Of a stretch of 5,051 nt of DNA, positions 1-5,051 are shown one piece after another; positions within the stretch are counted from its first letter, which is position 1, and each line of letters begins with the position of its first letter. The stretch spans positions 1 through 5,051 of the forward strand of contig JAKSKA010000114.1 of NCBI GenBank assembly GCA_024401915.1, given 5' to 3'. Source of the DNA: Bacteroidales bacterium. GTDB lineage: Bacteria > Bacteroidota > Bacteroidia > Bacteroidales > UBA932. Under the pieces are notes generated by a model. It did not search any database and was not told the DNA's origin. It was given only the letters and a program-made list of their open reading frames with translations. A program made the position numbers and the translations under genes.

Positions 1-45
1 TCTTAACCGTTTGTTCCTTACTCGTCGGTCTTTCACTCGCAGGTC

Positions 46-492
46 TTGATAGAATCATCTGTGCACGTATGCAGGCCCGTGTGGGTCCGCGGCTTCGGCA
101 GCCGTTTCACCGGAGGACGGATGGACCGATTCGGACACGGCGGGAGTGACGGCGAGCTAGGCGGCAGCCGCGGATATGGCGCCGGTTACGGCTCATCCGC
201 TCGTGGCGGGAAAGTCACGTTCATCAAGCGGGAGACGGCCCCGAGGCCCGCTCCTGCCGCTCCCGTGCGTCCTGCAGCCGCGAAGCCCGACGTGATAGAT
301 CCGGATTTCGTCGCCGTCCCTATGACGGAACTGCGGGAAGGGCAGAGGATAGAGCACAACCGCTTCGGGGAGGGTCTTATCAAATCCATCAGCGGGACCG
401 TTCCGGAGTTGAAGGCCGTCATCGTTTTCGACGACTACGGGGAGAAACTGATGCTGCTCAAGTATGCAAAACTCCGTTTTGAGAAAAAATGA
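46..492 (+). CDS. C-terminal part of a UvrD/PcrA-type DNA helicase (partial or broken)
   Basis: The last ~60 residues match the C-terminal domain of UvrD/PcrA superfamily 1 helicases: REGQRIEHNRFGEG (residues 97-110 counted from the TTG at 46), then a β-strand-rich segment containing KAVIVFDDYGEKLMLLKYAKL (starting at residue 123). In PcrA/UvrD this small Tudor-like domain contacts RNA polymerase during transcription-coupled repair. Before it lies a glycine/arginine-rich low-complexity stretch (about residues 16-56) and a proline/alanine-rich linker (65-81), typical of the variable region that follows the motor domains. No helicase motif is visible. The frame is closed by a TAA at 4-6, so the ~650-residue motor part is not continuous with it inside the window. 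Candidate starts are TTG 46, GTG 61, GTG 79 and ATG 121; the last is preceded by GGAGGA at 112-117. I infer a frameshift, an assembly edge or a decayed gene rather than a real small protein. The domain identity is fairly sure; the start and intactness are not. Confidence 0.6.
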   Translation: MIESSVHVCRPVWVRGFGSRFTGGRMDRFGHGGSDGELGGSRGYGAGYGSSARGGKVTFIKRETAPRPAPAAPVRPAAAKPDVIDPDFVAVPMTELREGQRIEHNRFGEGLIKSISGTVPELKAVIVFDDYGEKLMLLKYAKLRFEKK

Positions 493-494
493 GT

Positions 495-502
495 TATCTT
501 TG
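495..502 (+). promoter_or_regulatory. Candidate Bacteroidetes -7 promoter box for glpT
   Basis: TATCTTTG fits the Bacteroidetes -7 consensus TAnnTTTG exactly. It begins 2 bp after the helicase stop codon and 37 bp before the glpT ATG. Transcription would start around 508-511, giving a short leader of about 22 nt that is very AT-rich and lacks a Shine-Dalgarno sequence, as is usual in this phylum. The upstream -33 TTTG element is not well placed: the nearest TTTG (478-481) leaves only 13 bp, shorter than the usual ~19 bp. The call therefore rests on one box and its position. Confidence 0.5.
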
Positions 503-531
503 TATTGGAATAATTAATAACACTTAATCAT

Positions 532-1926
532 ATGTCACGTTTTTTAGATCCCCCCAAGCCTAAGGACCCCATTGCTCCCGAGAAAGTCGACAAAGAGTAC
601 AAGTCGATGAGAATCAAGGTGTTCCTTGGCGCATTCCTCGGCTATGCCGGCTATTATCTCGTTCGTAAGAATCTTTCCCTGGCTGCTCCTGATATGATTC
701 AGGACGGTATCCTCGATGCCGGGAAGGTCGGTCTTGCGATGTCCGGCGTTTCGATCGCCTATGCTTTCTCCAAGTTCATTATGGGCAGCGTGTCGGACCG
801 CTCCGATGCCCGCAAGTTCCTCTGTCTCGGACTTGTGCTTTCGGCGCTTATGATGATAGGCGTGGGCGTTATGCCCTTCGGCTCCAACATCGCTCTCAAC
901 ACCACCATCATCTTCGTGCTGATGCTCGTCGTCGGCTGGCTCAGCGGAATGGGCTGGCCTCCCTGCGGCAGGATAATGGCCCACTGGTTCAGCCAGAATG
1001 AACGGAGTTTCAAGATGAGTGTGTGGAACGTCTCCCACACCATCGGCAGCTTCTCCCTCGGTTTCCTCGGTATCGCCGGTGTGGCACTGTATGCTGACCT
1101 CGGCCTCGCACAGACCTGGAGAGGCAATTTCGTCTTCCCCGCAATCGTGGCAATCGTCATTGCCGTGTTCTGCTGGTGGGCTATGCGTGATACGCCGGAG
1201 TCCTGCGGCCTTCCTTCCGTCCAGGACTGGCGCAAGGACTACAGCGGAGTCAAGAGCAGCGGCAAGACGGGCGAGAAGTTGCCCTTCAAGGTGCTTTTCG
1301 TCGATTACGTGCTGAAGAACAAGCTCCTCTGGGTTGTCGCCATCTCCAACGTAGCTGTCTATATGGTGCGTTACGGCATCGGAGACTGGGCTCCTTCCTA
1401 TCTCCAGGCCAAGGGGATAATGTCCGCTGCCGAGAGCAAGGTCGCCTTCTCCGTCCACAATATCGTCGGCGCTGTCGGCACCCTCGCCTGCGGCTGGATG
1501 ACGTCAAAGATATTCAAGGGCCGCTGCGCTCCTATGAACGTCATCTGTATGCTCCTGTGCGCTATCGGAGTGCTTCTGTACTGGGCTGTAGGTGCAGGCT
1601 ATATCGCTGCCGACGCTTCCGCATCGACTCAGAAGGTGCTCATCTACGTGGCTCTCTGCCTCATCGGCTTCTTCATCTACGGCCCTGTCGCTCTGACCGG
1701 CGTCCAGGCGCTCAATCTCGTGCCCAAGAACGCGGCAGGCACCGCCGCCGGCTTCGTAGGCCTCTTCGGTTACCTGCTCGGTGATGCCGTTTGCTCGAAA
1801 CTCGTCGTCGGCGGTATCGTCAACAGCGCATCCTGGGATGCTGGAATGCTTTCCGTAGCCGTCGGCTCGATCGTCGGCGTAGTCCTCTGCGCCCTTCTCA
1901 TCCCGAGCGAGAAGAAGCTTGCGTAA
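532..1926 (+). CDS. glpT: Glycerol-3-phosphate:phosphate antiporter GlpT (MFS, OPA family)
   Basis: This is an inner-membrane antiporter that imports sn-glycerol-3-phosphate in exchange for inorganic phosphate. The 464-residue length is close to E. coli GlpT (about 450), and similarity runs end to end, including YYLVRKN (41-47), SKFIMGSVSDRS (80-91), GMGWPPCGR (139-147), RDTPESCGLP (219-228), KNAAGTAAGF (399-408) and LFGYLLGD (411-418). The substrate-binding residues known from GlpT are conserved: Arg45 with Lys46, His169 (E. coli His165) in WNVSH, Arg280 (E. coli Arg269) in VRYGIGDW, and the TM2 lysine Lys81. About 12 hydrophobic segments are visible, split by a charged central loop (about 218-262). 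The SKFIMGS and GWPPCGR segments favour GlpT over the hexose-phosphate carrier UhpT. The ATG at 532 places the first arginine motif at the same residue number as in E. coli. The gene has its own candidate promoter and is followed by an overlapping phosphoesterase gene, which suggests an operon. Transport of another small phosphate ester cannot be excluded. Confidence 0.93.
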   Translation: MSRFLDPPKPKDPIAPEKVDKEYKSMRIKVFLGAFLGYAGYYLVRKNLSLAAPDMIQDGILDAGKVGLAMSGVSIAYAFSKFIMGSVSDRSDARKFLCLGLVLSALMMIGVGVMPFGSNIALNTTIIFVLMLVVGWLSGMGWPPCGRIMAHWFSQNERSFKMSVWNVSHTIGSFSLGFLGIAGVALYADLGLAQTWRGNFVFPAIVAIVIAVFCWWAMRDTPESCGLPSVQDWRKDYSGVKSSGKTGEKLPFKVLFVDYVLKNKLLWVVAISNVAVYMVRYGIGDWAPSYLQAKGIMSAAESKVAFSVHNIVGAVGTLACGWMTSKIFKGRCAPMNVICMLLCAIGVLLYWAVGAGYIAADASASTQKVLIYVALCLIGFFIYGPVALTGVQALNLVPKNAAGTAAGFVGLFGYLLGDAVCSKLVVGGIVNSASWDAGMLSVAVGSIVGVVLCALLIPSEKKLA

Positions 1927-3601
1927 GTTGAAGACCAAGCTACCGGTTCTGCTGTTGCTGCTCCTCGTGGCGTCCTGCGTCTCGAAGGAGCAGCCTCTTG
2001 TACCTCCCGGTCCTGATCCGGAAAAGGAACTCGTCCCGGCGGAGGGCGCGACCGTGTACGGACTCGTGCTCTGCAACGGAAAGGGCGTCGGGAACGTATC
2101 TGTCTCTGACGGATATGAGATTGTACGGACGGACAAGGAAGGGCGTTACGACCTCAGGTCAGCCAAGAGAAACGCCCAGGTATATATCAGTATCCCAAGC
2201 GGTTACACGGTGGCGTCCGTCGGGGTCGTCCCACAGTTCTTCAAGAAGCTCCACAAGATAGCGTCCCTGCCCGAACGCGTCGATTTCGAACTTTTTGATG
2301 ATGGCGACCAGACAAAGCATACGATGCTCTTCTTCGGAGATATCCATCTCACAGGAAGGGATACCTTCAAGGACCGCCAGCAGTTCAGGACCTTCACCAC
2401 CGAGATCAACGATTACCTCAAGACCTGCGGCGACGCAAAGGTCTATGCGATGACGCTCGGCGATATGACCTGGGATTATTATTGGTACAGCTGCAATTAC
2501 TGCTTTCCCGAGTATCTGGCGGACGTCAATGCGATCAAGGGCCTGCAGATATTCCATACCATAGGCAACCACGACCATAATATGAGGACTGCCGTCGACG
2601 GCAATCTTTCGGGTTGGGATATGGTGGACTGGGATACGGCAGCGCGTTTCCGTACTGACGTGTGTCCCAATTACTATTCGTTCAATATCGGTAAGGTCCA
2701 CTATATCGTCGTGGACGATATCTATTGTATCAACACTACGGGAGGGACGTCTGCGGACAGGATATATCAGCAGAAGGTTTCCGACGATAACCTCAAATGG
2801 ATACGGAAGGATCTGTCCTATGTCCCCAAGTCCACCCCGGTCGTCGTTACGATGCACGCCACGCTCCATAATTATGCGGGGTACAACGACCTGAGGAATG
2901 CGGCTGATTTCAAGAAGTGTTTCGATGGCTATTCGTATGTAAGGGTGGTCACCGGCCATACGCACAAGGTCTGGAATGTCGATTCCGGCAATATCCACGA
3001 GCATAATTCCGGCTCTGTGTGTGCCTGCTGGTGGGGTGCCGGTTCCTATTATCCGACGCTCAACCTGGCGCAGGACGGTTCTCCTGGAGGCTATCGCGTG
3101 ATGGACTGGGACGGGACTGCGGAGCATTCCTACTTCAAGGGGGTCGGGAGACCGGCCGGTTTCCAGTTCCGTGCGTACGACAGGAATGAGATTGCGATGA
3201 AGGCTGTGGACTACGGGGTGTCTAAGTACGCCTCGGAATTCGACGCGTATATGACCAGGTACGGAAAGTACAATGTGAAGAACGCCCAGGATTCGGTGCT
3301 GATAAACGTCTGGGACTATGACAGCAGGTGGAAGGTCGAGGCCAGCGAGGACAATGTGCATTTCACTTCCTGCAAGAAGATACGCCGTTTCGATCCCCTG
3401 TTCCTCGCGACCTATAGCGCGATGCAGCTCAGGAGCTCCAGCTCGCCGTCATTTACGCCCTCCAATACCGCCCATATGTTCTCATACAAGGCTTCAAGCC
3501 ACACTTCGACGGTGTACATAAGGGTTACGGACGATGAAGGACGGGTTTATACCGAACCTATGCAGCGTCCGAAACAGTTCGTTATCGACAAGTACAAATA
3601 G
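1919..3601 (+). CDS. Lipoprotein calcineurin-like metallophosphoesterase with flanking N- and C-terminal domains
   Basis: The 560-residue protein starts with a lipoprotein signal peptide: basic MRKLKTK, a leucine run, and lipobox VASC with the acylated Cys20. It is therefore envelope-anchored; which membrane face cannot be told. Residues ~43-126 form a β-rich domain like the metallophosphoesterase N-terminal (carboxypeptidase-regulatory-like) domain. Residues ~134-350 are the catalytic domain, with a complete dinuclear metal site: GDIH (Asp141, His143), GDMTWD (Asp182), GNHDH (Asn217, His218), His313 in VTMHAT, and GHTH (His347, His349). Residues ~360-556 match the β-rich C-terminal domain of this Bacteroidetes family (CWWG at 370-373, QDGSPGGYRVMDWDG at 385-399). 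It should hydrolyse a phosphoester, but the substrate cannot be read from the sequence. The 8-nt overlap with glpT suggests it supplies a glycerophosphate-like ligand, perhaps as a GpdQ-like glycerophosphodiesterase (inference). The start is non-ATG: TTG 1919, or TTG 1928, which also leaves a good signal peptide and removes the overlap. The first in-frame ATG (residue 136) would delete the signal peptide and N-domain. Confidence 0.87.
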   Translation: MRKLKTKLPVLLLLLLVASCVSKEQPLVPPGPDPEKELVPAEGATVYGLVLCNGKGVGNVSVSDGYEIVRTDKEGRYDLRSAKRNAQVYISIPSGYTVASVGVVPQFFKKLHKIASLPERVDFELFDDGDQTKHTMLFFGDIHLTGRDTFKDRQQFRTFTTEINDYLKTCGDAKVYAMTLGDMTWDYYWYSCNYCFPEYLADVNAIKGLQIFHTIGNHDHNMRTAVDGNLSGWDMVDWDTAARFRTDVCPNYYSFNIGKVHYIVVDDIYCINTTGGTSADRIYQQKVSDDNLKWIRKDLSYVPKSTPVVVTMHATLHNYAGYNDLRNAADFKKCFDGYSYVRVVTGHTHKVWNVDSGNIHEHNSGSVCACWWGAGSYYPTLNLAQDGSPGGYRVMDWDGTAEHSYFKGVGRPAGFQFRAYDRNEIAMKAVDYGVSKYASEFDAYMTRYGKYNVKNAQDSVLINVWDYDSRWKVEASEDNVHFTSCKKIRRFDPLFLATYSAMQLRSSSSPSFTPSNTAHMFSYKASSHTSTVYIRVTDDEGRVYTEPMQRPKQFVIDKYK

Positions 3602-3621
3602 CTCTATCTGAAAAGCTTGTC
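3587..3621. terminator. Weak inverted repeat at the convergent gene ends (possible shared terminator)
   Basis: GACAAG (3587-3592) and CTTGTC (3616-3621) are perfect 6-base complements around a 23-nt loop spanning both stop codons. A competing pair, AAATAG (3596-3601) with CTATTT (3621-3626), also exists. Two convergent genes with 2 bp between them need transcript ends here, but the stem is short, the loop is long, and there is no clean U-tract on either strand. The call is therefore tentative. Confidence 0.2.
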
Positions 3622-4965
3622 TATTTCCTTCAGGGTTTCCGGCAGGGCGAAGATCGCCACTCTGTCGTAGGGCTCGATGACCGTGTCTCCGACGGCGATG
3701 AATGATTCGCTGCCGCGTATCACGCCACCGATGATGGCGTTGGAGGGGAAGTCGATATCCTTGAGCGCAGCTTTGGTGATGGCCGATTTCGGTGCCACGT
3801 TGTATTCGATGATCTCGGTGCCGGAGCCGGGCATATACCTGACGAACCTGGCCTTGCCGCTCAGGGTGAACTTGAACACGCGGCCGGCGGTGATGAGCTT
3901 CTTGTTGATTATCGTATCCACTCCCATCTCCTCCGCCAGGGTGAGATATTCCATATTCTCCACCTCCGCGATGGTCCTGGAGACTCCGAACTTCTTTGCC
4001 ACCACGCAGGCGAGCACGTTGGTCTCGTCGCTGTCTGTCAGGGCGATGAAGGCGTCGTAGTCGCGTATCCCTTCTTCATAAAGGAAGTCCGAGTTGCGCC
4101 CGTCGCCGCGGACAACCATCACGTTGTCGGAGAGCTTTTCCGCCAGCTCGATGCATTTGTCCTTGTCCTTTTCGATGATCTTCACCTTGATGCCGCCCCG
4201 GCTGAGCTGCTCCGCCACCATCGCTCCGATGGAGTCGCCTCCGAAAATCATCGCGCTGCGCACCGCGTGCCCCTCCTTGCCGAAGTGGGAGAAGAGACGC
4301 TCCACGCCTTCGCGACGGCTTATCGTGAATACGGTGTCGCCGTAGTTGAATTTCGTGTTGATGTCGGGGATGATGGTCTGTCCGTTCTTCGAGACGGCGA
4401 TGACGCGGAACTCTCCGCGCTCCTCCGGACTGAGCGAGGCCATGAAGTCACCGAGCTTCATATCGAGGACCGGAGTGCCCTCGTCCAGCTTGAAAACGGC
4501 GACCTGGAGCTTGCCGCGCGCGAAATCCAGAGTCTCCGCGGCGCTGTTGTGCTTGAGGTTCTCGATTATTTCGTCGCTGGCCATCTTCTCGGGACAGAAC
4601 ATCATATCCAGTCCCATATCCTTGTAAAGGACGTTGTTCTCGGCGGAAAGCAGACCTTCGTCGTTGATCCTCGCGAGCACCTTTCCGGTGCCGAGCTTTT
4701 TCGCGAGCATCGCTCCGACTATGTTCACTTCCTGAGGCACGTTGGGGCAGACGCCGATGTAGAGGTCGGCTTTTGCGGCCCCGGCTTCCTGGAGGGTCGA
4801 TATGGATGCGGTCTTGCCTTTTATCGTGACCACGTCCACTCCTGCGCGCAGGTTGTCAAGTCTTCCGTTGTCGTTGTCGATCACGGTGACGTCGTTGGCC
4901 TCGGCCCTCAACATCTTGGCAAGGTGCGAACCGACCTCGCCGGCTCCTTCAATGATGATTCTCAT
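3604..4965 (-). CDS. trkA: Trk potassium uptake system NAD-binding regulator TrkA
   Basis: This is a peripheral cytosolic subunit that binds NAD(H) or other nucleotides and gates the TrkH/TrkG potassium channel. At 453 residues it has the duplicated TrkA layout of RCK_N, RCK_C, RCK_N, RCK_C (E. coli TrkA is about 458). The first Rossmann fold (1-~120) has GAGEVG (7-12) and an acidic residue at the end of strand β2 (VTVID, Asp30). The first RCK_C domain spans ~140-220. The second Rossmann fold (~236-355) has FGGDSIG (241-247), Glu265 at the end of β2, GDGRNSD (287-293) and TDSDETNVLA (310-319). The second RCK_C domain (~372-453) ends with IIGGVIRG and DRVAIFAL. In the first half, the TSSDETN-type segment of E. 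coli is replaced by CPNVPQEVN (73-81), so the two nucleotide sites may differ. The ATG at 4965 gives the expected compact start, MRIIIEGAGEVG. The gene is convergent with the phosphoesterase gene (2 bp between stops), so no trkH follows it; any partner would lie upstream or elsewhere. Confidence 0.93.
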   Translation of the reverse strand: MRIIIEGAGEVGSHLAKMLRAEANDVTVIDNDNGRLDNLRAGVDVVTIKGKTASISTLQEAGAAKADLYIGVCPNVPQEVNIVGAMLAKKLGTGKVLARINDEGLLSAENNVLYKDMGLDMMFCPEKMASDEIIENLKHNSAAETLDFARGKLQVAVFKLDEGTPVLDMKLGDFMASLSPEERGEFRVIAVSKNGQTIIPDINTKFNYGDTVFTISRREGVERLFSHFGKEGHAVRSAMIFGGDSIGAMVAEQLSRGGIKVKIIEKDKDKCIELAEKLSDNVMVVRGDGRNSDFLYEEGIRDYDAFIALTDSDETNVLACVVAKKFGVSRTIAEVENMEYLTLAEEMGVDTIINKKLITAGRVFKFTLSGKARFVRYMPGSGTEIIEYNVAPKSAITKAALKDIDFPSNAIIGGVIRGSESFIAVGDTVIEPYDRVAIFALPETLKEIDKLFR

Positions 4966-5051
4966 ATAGGTATCTGAATATTTTTTCTTTCTTTATGAAT
5001 GCCAGCACGAGTATGCACTCGCGCCCGAAACCGGGGAGCTCGCATCTCAGC
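4949..5051 (-). CDS. Possible 3' end of an upstream minus-strand gene running off the window
   Basis: One minus-strand frame stays open from the window edge to a TGA at 4951-4949, overlapping the trkA start by 17 nt. It would end with about 33 residues including GFGRECILVLAFIKKEKIFRY, a hydrophobic stretch followed by basic residues. A membrane-protein tail such as TrkH would fit the position before trkA, since TrkH proteins often end with a GR-E-hydrophobic-FWR-like segment, but the resemblance is faint. Against it, 34 open codons are common by chance, and the A-rich stretch at 4975-4995 looks like a normal Bacteroidales leader. A second frame has a TGA at 5049-5047, where an upstream gene could instead end. 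I found no TAnnTTTG box for trkA in these 86 bp. Confidence 0.22.
   Translation of the reverse strand, partial: LRCELPGFGRECILVLAFIKKEKIFRYLYENHH

Noticed and set aside
513..528. ATTAA...TTAAT inverted repeat in the glpT leader as a possible operator
   Set aside because: It is a 5-base complementary pair in a short AT-rich leader, which is expected by chance and not a convincing operator.
544..1458. 304-codon open frame on the minus strand opposite glpT
   Set aside because: It has the same codon-register cause as above. The translation is His/Glu/Ala/Gly-rich with no recognisable domain, while the sense frame is an unmistakable GlpT.
1504..2136. 210-codon minus-strand open frame across the glpT/phosphoesterase junction
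   Set aside because: It lies antisense to two confident genes, has low-complexity acidic/Ser-rich content, and has no supporting promoter or homology.
2159..3361. 400-codon open frame on the minus strand opposite the phosphoesterase gene
   Set aside because: It is in codon register with the sense gene, so its codons are reverse complements of sense codons. It stays open because the sense gene avoids TTA, CTA and TCA codons, and it ends where the gene uses TCA (2159-2161). The translation resembles no protein family.
4267..4977. 236-codon open frame on the plus strand opposite trkA
   Set aside because: It is a register-matched antisense shadow of trkA. It has no start signal or recognisable domain, and trkA is well supported.
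5004..5037. Small hairpins (GAGTGCATACTC; CCCG/CGGG) upstream of trkA as a regulatory RNA element
   Set aside because: The stems are only 4 bp long and match no known riboswitch or leader class. They also sit at the window edge, where flanking structure cannot be judged.

Overview
The window looks like ordinary chromosomal DNA from a high-GC member of the Bacteroidales (Alistipes- or Cryptobacteroides-like; the genus is a guess). Three things support this: a TAnnTTTG-type promoter box before glpT, an AT-rich leader with no Shine-Dalgarno sequence, and a calcineurin-like lipoprotein of the N-domain/Metallophos/C-domain build that is common in Bacteroidetes. I see no tRNA, rRNA, CRISPR array, insertion sequence or prophage gene.

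Layout. Positions 1-492 hold the 3' end of a UvrD/PcrA-type helicase reading frame. Only the glycine/arginine-rich linker and the C-terminal Tudor-like domain are visible, and the frame is closed by a stop at 4-6. After a 39-bp gap carrying a candidate promoter comes a plus-strand pair: glpT (532-1926), a glycerol-3-phosphate:phosphate antiporter, and, overlapping its 3' end by 8 nt, a lipoprotein metallophosphoesterase (1919-3601). On the minus strand, trkA (4965-3604) encodes the cytosolic NAD-binding regulator of Trk potassium uptake. It converges on the phosphoesterase gene with only 2 bp between the stop codons. The last 86 bp upstream of trkA hold either its leader or the tail of another minus-strand gene that leaves the window.

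How the genes work together. The glpT-phosphoesterase pair reads as a small phosphate-ester scavenging unit. The envelope-anchored phosphoesterase could release a small phosphomonoester (for example glycerol-3-phosphate from glycerophosphodiesters), which GlpT then imports in exchange for phosphate. The transporter call is firm. The substrate of the phosphoesterase, and so the link, is inferred from gene order. The helicase tail and trkA are housekeeping functions with no evident link to that pair.

No clearly novel system was found. The points most worth checking are the missing helicase body at the left edge, the glpT-metallophosphoesterase coupling, and the absence of trkH directly downstream of trkA.
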